Of a stretch of DNA of 64,000 bases, positions 1 to 10,770 are shown piece after piece. Positions within the stretch are counted from its first letter, which is position 1, and each line of letters begins with the position of its first letter. The notes beneath the pieces were generated by a model. It had not been told where the DNA came from, did not search any database, and worked only from the letters and a program-made list of their open reading frames with translations. This DNA is from Chondrilla cf. caribensis (Eukaryota > Porifera > Demospongiae > Chondrillida > Chondrillidae). The DNA is taken from positions 3,216,223 to 3,280,222 of the forward strand of contig OZ026564.1 in assembly GCA_964020155.1 (NCBI GenBank), read 5' to 3'. A program made the translations under genes and the position numbers.

Positions 1-453
1 AAGAGTTATTATGTATAGTGGCTTAGATGTGGGCAAGGGGGGCTGCATGGCATGAAATGCTGAGACAATTGCAATTAAATTTTATGTCACGTTGAGTGTC
101 AACTTTGATGTGGCATGCAAACGTAACAATTTTCATCTGATGAATTCTTGGAAGCTTTTACAATGGCTATAGGGATAACCCTATAAATTATAAATTGTTG
201 TGATGGTTAATGATGATGCATGGATGGGTGGATAGAAGTTAAATAAGGTGATGTTTCCATGGCAATGGACAATATATACCAGCTAAACTTGGGGATATTA
301 TTATACCAAGGGTATAATTACCAAACCACATGGAACTATGATATAAAGGTCTACCGTAGCTGACCCCTACACGACCCCGCCAGATTGAATTAAAGGTCAT
401 GAATAGACCACTTTGTCTAAGATCATCACCAGGTGATTTTATTACCTTTATGA
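1..453. other. 5' flank without recognised gene
   Basis: AT-rich sequence. No exon-like stretch, repeat unit or known motif was recognised. It ends at the conserved upstream block of the first Cys-rich gene. Confidence 0.5.
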
Positions 454-469
454 TTGGGTCAAAGTGCTG

Positions 470-491
470 TTGCGCAACACACCCCGGAAGT
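470..491 (+). promoter_or_regulatory. Conserved upstream block, C/EBP-like plus ETS-like
   Basis: The palindrome TTGCGCAA (470-477) is followed by CCGGAAGT (484-491). The same pair recurs before two other array copies (1542-1563 and 3234-3255), while flanking bases have drifted. The motifs match C/EBP and ETS consensus sites. Binding is inferred; the block could also lie in the 5' UTR. Confidence 0.45.
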
Positions 492-576
492 TGTTCAACA
501 CGTTTCGCACGCCACACTTATCATTCATAGTAGACTATCAAGACTGAGGCATTTGAGCATCTTTCGTCTGAAGAAA

Positions 577-1179
577 ATGGGCGTCCTCGTTCTGTCCTTG
601 TTGGTATCCCTCAGTGCATTCCTCTTCATCGGTTGTGACGGTCAGTGTTCAACGCAAGCGGACTGCTATTCGTATGATATCACGACATCTTACAGACCCT
701 TCTTGCCCTCGATAATTCGCTGCCAGGGTGGAGAGTGCGTTTGTAACGAATGCTTCGAAAAGAGATTTCGTCTCTTCACTTACGACTTCTGTGGTATAGC
801 TGCCGGATGTTGGGAATACGTCAACTACAACTCAACTCTTCAGACGTGTAGAAGAAATCCCGAAGGAGACCGCCTCGATGATAACTTCAGAGCACCAACT
901 GGTCTTATCTTGGGACTAGGATTAGGTGGATGTATACTCCTAGCCTTACTGAACATCTTCATGTGGAAGTGGTGTGGTGAAAGGTTCGAGTTTTTCGAAA
1001 AGGGCGCTGACTTCACGTATCTGTTCAGTATGGTCTACTTCATTGCACTCGGTGTGGTGTTCTTCCTGGTAGGCCTGTCCGTGGGGATAGCTTGGGGTGC
1101 TTTGAGAGCTGACCAGTGTGTGGTGGAGAGCGATGATGATGACTACTACTCAAGCAATACCCGCTACAATAGGTTTTGA
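577..1179 (+). CDS. Small Cys-rich two-TM membrane protein, intact array copy
   Basis: A single-exon frame of 200 aa starting at ATG 577. The frame is open further upstream, but that part holds the conserved upstream motifs and has no ATG, so 577 is preferred. Residues 1-22 form a signal peptide (MGVLVLSLLVSLSAFLF). An ectodomain of about 85 residues is rich in Cys (CSTQADCYS, CQGGECVCNECF, CGIAAGCW, ending LQTCRR) and has an N-glycosylation site (NYNST). Two hydrophobic helices follow, about residues 108-132 and 147-172. The tail is acidic and Tyr-rich (ESDDDDYYSS). I do not recognise the family. It heads a tandem array whose other three members are damaged, so it may be the only functional copy. 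Function is unknown; a surface protein is the safe reading. Confidence 0.7.
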   Translation: MGVLVLSLLVSLSAFLFIGCDGQCSTQADCYSYDITTSYRPFLPSIIRCQGGECVCNECFEKRFRLFTYDFCGIAAGCWEYVNYNSTLQTCRRNPEGDRLDDNFRAPTGLILGLGLGGCILLALLNIFMWKWCGERFEFFEKGADFTYLFSMVYFIALGVVFFLVGLSVGIAWGALRADQCVVESDDDDYYSSNTRYNRF

Positions 1180-1541
1180 TAATCAATTGGATTGTGATTA
1201 ACTCAGGCTCTGCCTGCCACCTTCTATCAGACATGTACAATATGTATAGTTCTACACACGCACATTGTATCATAATATTATTACCATACCAAATACACTT
1301 CTGTACTATTATAATCTCTAATACTTCTCAACTGTACAGTACAGTGTAATGTTACGTTACATGCGTTGTACCTGTGTAAGTATTGTATTGACAAGGGTAT
1401 ATCGAGCAGACTACTATCAATGATTATCCACCTTTTTGTAATAATGATTTTTGTACTATAGACTAGGGTATATGGTTGTAGCATGAATATAATATACATC
1501 ACCTTGATAAATACTTATAGCAGTCTTAAAATTGAATCTGA

Positions 1542-1563
1542 TTGCGCAACACCCCCCGGAAGT
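1542..1563 (+). promoter_or_regulatory. Second copy of the C/EBP-ETS-like block
   Basis: TTGCGCAA at 1542-1549 and CCGGAAGT at 1556-1563, upstream of the truncated second array copy. The spacing is the same as in the first copy. Confidence 0.4.
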
Positions 1564-1659
1564 TGATCAATACGTTTCGTGCACCAAAATGTGTTCTAAC
1601 GTTAGCCATCAAGACTTTTGCATTAATATTGGAGTATCTTCGAATTTTATCGAAAGAGA

Positions 1660-1875
1660 ATGGGCCCCCTCGTTCTATGCTTGTTGGTATACCTCAGTGC
1701 GTTACTATTCGTCGGCTGTGACGGTCAGTGTTCAACACAAGCGGACTGCTATTCACCTGATATCACCACTGCCTACAGACCCTTTCTGCCCTCGATAATT
1801 AGCACATATATTTTCATACATGCACATAGTGTCATATTGTATATATGCCACCTTGAATGCACTTGTGTACAATAA
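1660..1875 (+). pseudogene. Truncated second copy of the Cys-rich protein
   Basis: Starts MGPLVLCLLVYLSALLFV and matches the intact copy through the signal peptide and first Cys pair up to the residues FLPSII (about 1800). It then switches abruptly into sequence that resembles the 3' flank of the array units (CACATA...GTGTACAATA) and runs to a chance stop at 1875. An internal deletion has removed the rest of the ectodomain and both TM segments. Expression as a short secreted peptide cannot be excluded, but the join to 3'-flank-like sequence argues for a pseudogene. Confidence 0.65.
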
Positions 1876-2050
1876 TATAATTTGACAATGTAATAATTCT
1901 CTAATATTAAGCAGATTAGTATAATTATAAACAATATCAGTGATTATCACCATTTTTGTAAAATTATTTTGATATTACCTTTGCTCTGGATGTGTTCAGT
2001 CCATCAAGACTGCAGGGGGCATTAGAGCATCCATTTTTTACCAAAAGAGA

Positions 2051-2620
2051 ATGGACAACCTCATTCTGTGTTTGCTGGTACTATCCTCCACCGCATTACT
2101 ATTCGTCGGTTGTGATGGTCAGTGTTCAGCACAAGCGGACTGCTATTCGTATGACATCACGACATCCTACAGACCTTTCCTGCCCTCGATAATTCGCTGC
2201 CAGGGTGGAGAGTGCGTTTGTAACGAATGCTTCCGAAAGAGATTTCGTCTCTTCACTTACGACTTCTGTGGTATAGCCGGCGGATGTTGGAAGTACGTCA
2301 ACTACAACTCAACTCTTCAGACGTGTAGAAGAAATCCCGAAGGAGACAGGATCGACAATGACTATGAAGAGCCAACTGGTGTAATGTTAGGACTCGGATT
2401 TGGTGGATGTATTCTACTGCTCCCACTGAATATCTACATGTGAAAGTGGTGTGGTGAGAAGTATGAGTTTTTTGAGAAGGGTTTTAGCTTCATGTATCTG
2501 TTCAGTATGGTCTACTTCATTGCACTCGGTGTGGTGTTCTTCCTGGTAGGTCTGTCCGTGGGGATAGCTTGGGCGGTTTTGAGAGCTGACCAGTGTGTGG
2601 TAGAGAGCGATGATGATTGA
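2051..2620 (+). pseudogene. Third copy of the Cys-rich protein with one in-frame TGA
   Basis: The frame opens at ATG 2051 and is collinear with the intact copy for 130 residues. It hits TGA at 2441-2443, where the intact gene has TGG (Trp in the MWKWCG motif after TM1). Past the stop the same frame stays open and homologous for 58 more codons through TM2 (YLFSMVYFIALGVVFFLVG) to TGA 2618-2620. One base change separates it from an intact gene of 189 aa. As it stands it would give a protein with a signal peptide, the Cys-rich domain and one hydrophobic segment. It could be a recent nonsense allele, a functional short form, or a readthrough stop. Its upstream flank lacks the C/EBP-ETS-like block. 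Confidence 0.7.
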
Positions 2621-3233
2621 TGAAGCAATAACCATTACAATATAGGTTTTAATATTGATGAATTGTGATTCATTCATGCTCTGCCGCTACTTGTTACCTT
2701 CTATCAGACATGTACTATTATATGTATACACATGCACATACGTAGTATTATAATTATTCTAAACTGATGTGTGACCACATCAAAGGATTTATCGTGTCTG
2801 TATATTTCATACAGATCTATATCGCCCTATATTTTAGTATGGTGGGAAAATACAGATACGTGTCATTTTCTAACACGGAAACTACTGGTTAACCTCCAAA
2901 AAGTATCCATTGCTGAAGTATTCGAATAGTTTACAGTCACTTGGAATCTTCAGAGCATTTAGCATCTGTTTAGATGTAGCATAACCTCCCTCCTCGTTGT
3001 ACGATATCCACGTATGGAGGCGCTTAAAAGGATCAGTTTAGAAGCCGATTATAACCTATACTTATTGTCACATTGAATGCACTTGTGTACAATACAATAT
3101 TATAATTTTTAATATTCTCAACTACACAGTTTAGTATAATACCTGTTTAATTATTGCATGGACAAGGCTATACACCAAGCAGACTAAAATTAATGATTAT
3201 CCACCTTTTGTGTAATAATGATTAGAAGTCTGA
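2621..3233. other. Array spacer without gene
   Basis: Noncoding. The 3070-3220 part repeats the 3' flank found after the other copies (CATTGAATGCACTTGTGTACAAT and following). The 2770-3060 part has no counterpart in the other units and no recognisable product. Confidence 0.4.
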
Positions 3234-3255
3234 TTGCGCAACATACCCCGGAAGT
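3234..3255 (+). promoter_or_regulatory. Third copy of the C/EBP-ETS-like block
   Basis: TTGCGCAA at 3234-3241 and CCGGAAGT at 3248-3255, upstream of the shortest array remnant. Confidence 0.4.
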
Positions 3256-3291
3256 TGTTCAATCCGTTCTGCACTCAGATGCTCAGACAAA

Positions 3292-3414
3292 ATGGCCGAG
3301 TGTCCGTATAAGCCAATTGATCCGTTCTTCCTAGTAGGTATGGCCGTGTTGATAGCTTGGCTGCTTCTGAGAAATGACTATTGTGTGATAGGACACGATG
3401 ACGATGATAATTAA
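3292..3414 (+). pseudogene. Remnant fourth copy, 3' end only
   Basis: A 40-codon frame beginning MAECPYKPIDPFFLVG and ending in an Asp-rich tail (HDDDDN). It aligns to the end of TM2 and the acidic tail of the intact gene; signal peptide, Cys-rich domain and TM1 are deleted. The upstream regulatory block is kept, so it may still be transcribed. It has no signal peptide and half a TM segment, so I call it a pseudogene. Confidence 0.6.
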
Positions 3415-4156
3415 AGCAATACCCTTTACAATAGTTCTTGATATTGCATGATGAATTGCGATTCATACTTGCTCTGACGCTACTCGTTACCTCCTATAAG
3501 ACATGGACGATAATATGTATAATAGTATTGTACATATGTTCTAAGCACACCCATGATATCATATTATTAATAATTATTGCTGTATTGAATACACTTTTGT
3601 ACAATGTAATTTGTAATGCTTCTCAACTGCACAGTTCAGTGTAATGTTACGTGTATTAGCTGTACCTATGTAAGTATTGTATTGATAAAGCTATATAGCT
3701 AGTTTATAAATTTATTTTTTAATATTTCAGTGCAATATGATTGCTGAACAATGTATATATAACTTTTTTATAACATATGTATATATATTTCTTTATAATT
3801 GTATAATAAATGTACTGTAATCATGTAATGGTGATGATATGCAGTATATCTCAGTTTGCTGCTTGCAATTATATTATGCATGTATGGGAGTACACAAGGA
3901 ATACAAAGCGTATTGTTAATTCAGCTGGTGATTGGACAGGAGTGTGGAGAGAGATTCCTAGTGTGCATGCACGCACATACACACACATGCACACACAAAC
4001 ACACACACATGCACACAAACACGCACACGCATGCACACATACACCCCCACGCACATAACATACACACACAACATAAACGTACACAAGATAAATGCATGTA
4101 TTTGTTCACACAAATGTTTCTATACATAAACAGTCCACATGTGAATTGAAGCTCAC
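3415..4156. other. AT-rich spacer with degenerate CA-rich tract
   Basis: It repeats the 3' flank of the array (3530-3700), then is AT-rich. A degenerate ACACAC/CACGCA tract lies at about 3970-4070. Frames across that tract (HTHTHT or VCVCVC) are low-complexity artefacts. Confidence 0.5.
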
Positions 4157-4537
4157 CTAAAATGAGAACTGATATAAATTCAGATGCCACATTCAATATG
4201 CAATCTCCCAATACAGAGGTAGCTGTGCACGTGTAGTTACCAGTATCACCTCTATCTACAGAGCGGTTGAAGGTCAAGAAACTAACAGCATCAAAATATT
4301 CCAATTCCTCACATGGGACTGTTTACGATGAATTTGTATGGAATGGATATTCAGTTGTTTCATCTCATAATCTGAATGTGGTGATCACAATACCACTGTC
4401 AGGGGGGATCTGCATCCCGTCTTTGTTCATCACAATAGAGGATAAGGGAAATCCCCTAATGGTACAGTTTATGGAAAGGGAAGTATTGCCAATGATAATG
4501 TCAGTTCAAGGAGATGTGCTGATGATGGAAGGAGGTA
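4157..4537 (-). pseudogene. Ig-domain exon relic with three in-frame stops
   Basis: Read on the minus strand from a good acceptor (TTGCAG, end 4538) to a good donor (TTTTAG|GTGAGC at 4157), the phase 1-1 exon encodes an Ig domain. SINCTIRGFP carries the first Cys and GDTGNYTCTATS is the classic D-x-G-x-Y-x-C signature. The frame holds three stops (TGA, TGA, TAA) between recognisable Ig strands, so the exon is dead. The plus-strand frame 4267-4617 is its shadow. Confidence 0.65.
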
Positions 4538-5293
4538 CTGCAATTGAGAAGAACAAGGAGATAAAATACACCTTAAACTTCAACAGAGAGAATCAAATAT
4601 CACTGTTATACACATGAACATATATGTACATATACATACCTTGAGCAGTGTTAACTGTGGCCTGCATACACATGTACGTATAACACGTGTAGAAGGTATG
4701 ATAGCCACTCAGTTCAGTTTTAACATACGTACATATCGATATACAGTGTAGATGTGTTCAGTGTTATTGGCATACTACACATATACATAATAATATGCCT
4801 GGAGCAGTCACTGTGGTATACACATACATGCACGTACACATGGATCCTGATCAGTTGCAACATCAAAGAGACCAACAGGGATATAGATTCTATGTATCAG
4901 CCTGAGATCCCCAGATGTGACAATTGATTAATCAATTTATAACACCTTTAGGAAGAACCTACACAGTGTCATCAATCCTCTTATGGAACACCTTGGGCTT
5001 CACCCTTCATGCATATTCCATACAAAGGATCCAGGCAATGCCTGCGTATCTTTCCTAAAGATACACAAATATAAATGTATATGTATGTATATTTATATAT
5101 ATATAATAATATATATTATATATAATTAATGTATATATATAATCCATATGTAAATGTAGATAAATGTATACATAACTTGAATGAACAAATATTATTACAT
5201 ATGTACATGTACATATGTATACACATTTATATACTGTACATACCACAGCATGCAACTCTGGCGTGTACATGCTTGTGCACAATGTGTACATAC

Positions 5294-5652
5294 CTTGAAC
5301 AGCAACTATGGCAGAGGATCGGACTCATTGCTACCAAGACAGTTCTCAACACAGCCTTTATAAATACCTCTGTCATCGTACTGCACACCAAATATGATCA
5401 AGGAGTCGTATTGTGAAAATTGATCTGGCCGTGGTTCACCATTTGATGCCATCACTGTTTCCGAGTTGATGGCAAATCCATCCAAAGTGGACGCGTTGGT
5501 GGATCCAAACTCCACCGTAAAGTTAGTTGCATTTGTGAAATACCAGGTGACGTTATGCAGTGGTCCTGCTACAGCATGGCATATCAGTGTGACATTACTT
5601 CCTTCAACAGGTGGTAGTTTATCCATTGACTCTTCCATGAATTGAGGAGGTC
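5294..5652 (-). pseudogene. Second Ig-domain exon, frameshifted near its end
   Basis: Minus-strand exon from acceptor GTGAATAG (end 5653) to donor CAAG|GTATGT (5294). It encodes an Ig domain: VEGSNVTLICHAVAG, then a W in HNVTWYF, then YDDRGIYKGC. Just before the donor the open frame hits TAG, while a +1 frame reads AIVAVQG, the expected end of such an exon. The length (359 nt) is one base short for a 1-1 exon, which indicates a single-base deletion. With the stop-ridden exon downstream this looks like a dead Ig-superfamily gene. Its 5' exons were not found. Confidence 0.55.
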
Positions 5653-6194
5653 CTATTCACATATTTATGCAGTAACAGTAACATAACTTGTTTAGTGGAT
5701 AGTACAGTACATGATATAATTCCATATACTCCTGTATATACATGGGTATTGATAGCTAGTATGTCTGATAAAAAGTAGTGATTGGGTGTACCCTTCAAGG
5801 TAATTACTAAACAAGTTGGATTGTACATACTGTATATACACTTCTGAATCATATGATCTTGTGTATGTACCCCACATATTACGTCAACCAGTACAGATAT
5901 AATATGGTACTAGTACTGACAAGAAGTGCAGATTAGGTGTGCCCTTCAAAATGTATTGTGTACTCCATAGAATGTACCAACTTATCAGATTGGATCAGCA
6001 TTTTAACTTAATGGCATGCCAGTCAGCCATATCCTGGAAGTTTCCAAGGTAACTGAGGAAGTAGACAGGTTTCGCTACAGAATGGTCCATAATAATTATT
6101 ATGTTCATACCAACTGTAATGCCAACTTGCTGATAGACGCTAGTGAAGAGTTACCACAAGTATGCATAGGTGTATATTCATACTGGCTTGTGCT

Positions 6195-6445
6195 ATTGTG
6201 CAAATTGAACATACACTGCAGGCATTATTTGTGAACATTTAACCCTTACATTGTGCACCATGTGTAGCACAGTATCACAGTGTCACATCATTGTGTAGCT
6301 ACTTCATACAGGTAGATATGTGCAAATTGAATACCCGCTGCAGGTATTATTTGTAAACATTTAACCCTTAAATTGTGCACCATGTGTAGCACAGTATACA
6401 TACAGTGTAACATCATTGTGTAGCTACTTCATACAGGTAGATAGA
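6195..6445. repeat. Direct duplication of about 120 bp, two copies
   Basis: The stretch from GTGCAAATTGAACATACACTG through TAGCTACTTCATACAGGTAG occurs twice back to back with few differences. It is noncoding. Confidence 0.6.
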
Positions 6446-6757
6446 GTATGTAATTAATGTGGAGGAAGTGTTGCTATATTTAGTACATCGGTCTAGCAGG
6501 ATGCATACAATACCTATTATATTAAGCTATATCATATTATACAGATTAATTTGGACTTAGGACAAAAATCTTATTTGCGTACTTTCAATAACATCTATGA
6601 ACATAGTTCTATTTTTTATAATATTATTCTACAATTATATTATGAACAACCCCTAATTGGTACTTTTAGTGTTAGATGACTGAACATGTAGGAGGTTACA
6701 CAACCATCAAGATGGCATGTGGTGTATGAATAAGTGATCATGACATTCATCTCTCAG

Positions 6758-6927
6758 ACTGCACGTGTGCTGGTCATGCATCCACACCAAATAGGACTAT
6801 CATGTGTGACCTCATAACCTTTGATAACCAGACCTTATCAAATGAAAATGCAGGAACTTACATCACCCAAGTTGCAAATCCCGAACAAATTAAAGGAATT
6901 CATTCTCTCACTCTCAGTGTGAGATAA
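6758..6927 (+). pseudogene. Plus-strand Ig-like exon fragment
   Basis: After an acceptor-like CTCTCAG (end 6757) a short frame runs to TAA 6925-6927 and contains NENAGTYITQVAN and IHSLTLSV, resembling the last two strands of an Ig domain (D/N-x-G-x-Y-x-x-x-V). No donor or flanking exon was found. The sequence is part of the larger duplicated unit and recurs at 11102-11265 with a deletion that breaks the frame. Probably a relic. Confidence 0.35.
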
Positions 6928-7089
6928 CCACTGCATATCAAAAAATCAACTGACAACTATCAAGTTTACAAAAAGAAACCATTACTAAATGTACTAAATC
7001 ATCTAAATGCATTGCACACCATAGATTATGTGAGATTCTTAGTAACTAAGCTGTTTGATTCTACAGTTATTAATACCTACGTATAGTAA

Positions 7090-10000
7090 CTAAATGAGAA
7101 TGGTTCCCACGATTGCCATGGCAACACACAAGATGACAGTCATGATACTCTTGGCAAGTGGAGCACTTCCAGAACACTCAAAAGTGAAAGAAGAGATGTT
7201 ACCAGCTCTGCCATCAGATTACACCAGTTGGACCTGCATGTATGAAGTTGAAATGGAAGCACACATGTACATGTATATGCATAGACTATACTGATATGCA
7301 CACAAGTATGCAAGTGCATAATGCTATGTAAGCATAGAGAGGTTGAGTGTCATGCTCATAAAATGTACACTCACTGTGATAGTCTAGTACAATGCATCAC
7401 TTGGGGCCTAGGGAGTATACACAAACCTGAAACTCGTACATAACACGGCCAGAACCACTACTGGTAACACATCACCTGAGACCAAGAATTCATTGATCCA
7501 TTTCTCTATGAGATGAACAAAACATGATGATCTCCTATAGCATTCAGTGAGGAGGTCTCGTTGTTCAACCACCTACATTGTAGTTGATGATAATGGTTGA
7601 AATGGTCACATCGTTCTCATTCCACCTCACTATCCCTGAGTTACAGTCAGGTGAAGTACCTTCAAACTCAAGTTCTGCTTCAGGGACTGAAGAGGAGGAG
7701 TGGAAGGAAGAGAGAGTGGACAGAAGCAGTGGTGCAGGGAGTAACTATCTTGTAATGTGAATGAATATCACTGTATGTACCCACCAAAAGGCAAAGTTGT
7801 CACTGTCATTGTGTTCGAGAGAATAATAACTTCAGATTGAGTACGACCGCTCACTATAAGATAGTAGCTAGTGGAAGGACTGAGACCAGAGAGAATCTCT
7901 CCTTGTGGAATACTCGGGTAGCTCATTTGCAAATGATCAATATGACCATTGCCACCGATTTCAGTAGCACTGACTGAGTAGACTGTTATGTTATCAGGAC
8001 ATGGTCCCTCACTGATAGCCTCAGAAACAGAGATGTTGACTTGTGTGTCTGACACCACACTCACAGTGAACATGAGAGTAGGACGAACTGTTAAAATGGA
8101 ACACTAACGATTATGTTTAATACATAGAATCATGTAGTATAAGCCACGTCCATAATCATGGTGCATGTTTATATTAAATGGTTACTGCACCAGCATAAAT
8201 TGCTGTCCATGCACTGTTTATAAAATATTTACCATGTCAGAGTCACCATCAAAAATGTATGTGGGAGGATCAGTGACTGCCCACAAGAAATTCATATCCA
8301 TGTCACAACCGAGGAATTGAAAATGTAAACAGGGTTGTAACAACCATGTTTATACAACCTTTTGCTGCAATACATGTACATGCAAAACCACATTCTACAA
8401 CCTTACTACAAGTTATATAGGTATACACGCAGTGTGCAGCTTACATGTGGTGAAATAGTGTGGTAACTTTGATTGGAATCAATACTGCCCTTTTTCCATT
8501 TACGTTAAATGAATTTTTCTTTCCAATTTATATTTCTTTATGTTTAATTAATCATGTTTTATTGGCTATAATTGAAATTATATGATTTTAGGAACGTATA
8601 ATAATAACATGTATACATAATAATATTATGGGCTATAAGTGCATGTGTTCATACAAACACATGCACATATTAAATTTTGGTGAATACAACAACTGCATAC
8701 ATTTGTCATTGCCATGGGAACATGCTTGCTAAAGAAAAATAAATTCATTGCTAAAATTTGACATTTGTTTGTACACAAACATATTAATCCTATAATTAAT
8801 GTTATATGATTTTAGGAACGTATGAGTGGGCCATGTATGAGCAAACAAACATATTATACACATTTGGATAATTACATGCTGCATGTAATTATACTGCATA
8901 TATACTAATGTCATTGCCATGGGAACATACCTAGATTCCTCAGTGTAACACGAACTGCAGACATGCTCTCTGACTCTACGTTACCTAATGTAAGCATGAA
9001 CTGTACACCATCGGTGTTGTTGTCAAAAGAGGTTATGGAGACATCAAATGTTCCATTAGCACTACGTCCGTCATCAGAGCGAGTGAGACTGATGGTGGGG
9101 ATTGACACAGTGAAGTGAGTTCCTGTCAAGAGGAGTGAGATTGAAAGATTCATACATAAATTAATCAAATACCACAAACATATTACATATAGACACACTG
9201 TATTTCATTGTTGATTGCATTGAAAAATGAAATTAATTCATACAAGATAATTATAATTATATACCTAAGCTATAATGATCATCAGGGGATGAAGTTTAGC
9301 TTTTTGATTTATTAAGAGTTGATAATAGTAATAAATTGAAATTTAATTGAAAACTATTCATAATCATTGTTAGTACGTATACCCCAGTGAAGGCTTGTTT
9401 AGTACAGTAGAGGAAGTTCATCACTGATTTGTAAATATGATGTAATGATTTTTTACGTAATCTGAGTGAGCCTCAGCATGTGTAAGCATGCATATATGCC
9501 ACATAGGGGAAATTATTGGCAAAGAATTCACACACTTGTGAATTGACGACCTAAAGTGCTAACTGCCAATATATGTATTTTCTGCCAAATTGGGACACAA
9601 ATTCCTTTCCCACTATTAGGTGACCCTTCTGTATATTTGATCCTCCTCTATTTTCACTTTGTGATTGACATTGTCTAGGGTGGGAATTGGTAATGAATGT
9701 GATCATAAATGTAAATTTCTGAAGACTTGTGAAATGTATCCTTGCAAATATTTTACAGTATACATTACCACACTGCAAATCTAGCAAGACTGTGCGTATA
9801 TGTGATCCTGTTCTGGGCTTGAGTGTCATAATATGACTGTACATGTGAGTATCATGTGACCACAAAATTTACCAACCTTGCATGGCGGAGTCTTCCTGCA
9901 CACTGAGTCTCCCTGTGGATGGTATATTTCCACCATTTCCACCATTTCCACCATTTCCACCATTTCCACCATTTGCAAGCACCAAATCAACGAAAATGGT

Positions 10001-10518
10001 TGTGTTGAGAGTTGTACCCTCACACACAGTCAGGTTGGATGGAGTAAAATTATCATCAACTGGGTAGTACAAAAATAGGTAAAAGTCAAATTAATGATTA
10101 TTGCTTTGTCAAATTTCTCCTGGTCTATGTACAGCATTACACTTTTACAAGATATATTAGAGACTGATAGCTATGACAAAGAGTTATTTCAAATGGTAAA
10201 CTGTACATATTTTGAGCAGAGCACACAGCAATCATAACTTGTGTCAACCACATTAGTCTCCGTCAGTCACTGTAACATAACTTGACAACAATCATTTATA
10301 TGAATTCATGATTGCTATATGTTCTGCTCAAACCATATTATACTGTATATGCCTATTTCTAACTTTTTACATAATATGAAAAAAGGAATATATTTTATTC
10401 CACTAACAATTGTGTCCATGCATGAACACAATTTCTAACCAGTTGTATATTCTCCACTCTTGACCGGAATAATGAACTGTCCACTTAGTAACAGAAGCAC
10501 TGAAAGAAAATACTCCAT
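7090..10518 (-). pseudogene. FN3 surface protein, copy 1 (exon 6 frameshifted)
   Basis: Minus-strand gene, exons 10518-10440, 10059-9877, 9122-8931, 8087-7785, 7686-7577, 7505-7427 and 7233-7090. Exon 1 gives a signal peptide (MEYFLSVLLLLSGQF). Exons 2-3 form an unrecognised glycosylated domain, exon 4 an FN3 domain (LSPSTSYYLIVSG), exons 5-7 a second FN3-like domain, and exon 7 a hydrophobic C-terminus. Exon 6 is 79 nt against 114 in the paralogues: a 35-bp deletion shifts the frame into TAG after 15 codons, giving a 304-aa secreted form. A CAG|GTGATG inside the damaged exon could act as a donor. Used with exon 7 it would restore frame (346 aa) and the tail. Exon 2 has grown by an in-frame 9-bp minisatellite. 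Pseudogene, soluble isoform and rescued isoform are all open. Confidence 0.6.
9931..9975 (-). repeat. In-frame 9-bp minisatellite encoding Gly-Gly-Asn
   Basis: Five tandem CCACCATTT-type units (plus strand) inside exon 2 of copy 1 encode repeated NGG/GGN. The paralogous exons at 13515-13661 and 18192-18338 lack the expansion (147 nt against 183 nt), so it arose after duplication. Confidence 0.75.
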
Positions 10519-10629
10519 CCTGTTCAGACTCTAGAACACAGCTACTGCAGGTGAGGTCCTAGTTTGTCAAATATTTTATAATTATAGTCGTGTAAAGATA
10601 AACTATGACTAGGCTCTAGTCAGTATTCT

Positions 10630-10770
10630 AAAGAACACCAACGTACAATAGTCCTGGCTGGTTGAAACAGAAGTCAAACTGAGTACTACTCTTCAGTACA
10701 CAATCTCTCTCACTAGCTGAACTACACTGCTACACTGTTGGTATGTGATGTTGGAGGATACTTTATGTAT
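10630..10770 (-). promoter_or_regulatory. Conserved 5' flank of FN3 copy 1
   Basis: The block containing GGCTGGTTGAAACAGAAGT and CTCTCACTAGCTGAACTACA is shared with 14280-14410 and, more diverged, 21680-21790, each about 110-250 bp upstream of the start codon. Conservation across three copies fits a promoter or 5' UTR, though it may simply mark the edge of the duplicated unit. Confidence 0.4.

Noticed and set aside
4267..4617. 116-codon plus-strand frame as a gene
   Set aside because: It is the antisense shadow of the Ig exon relic, whose minus-strand translation has clear Ig signatures.
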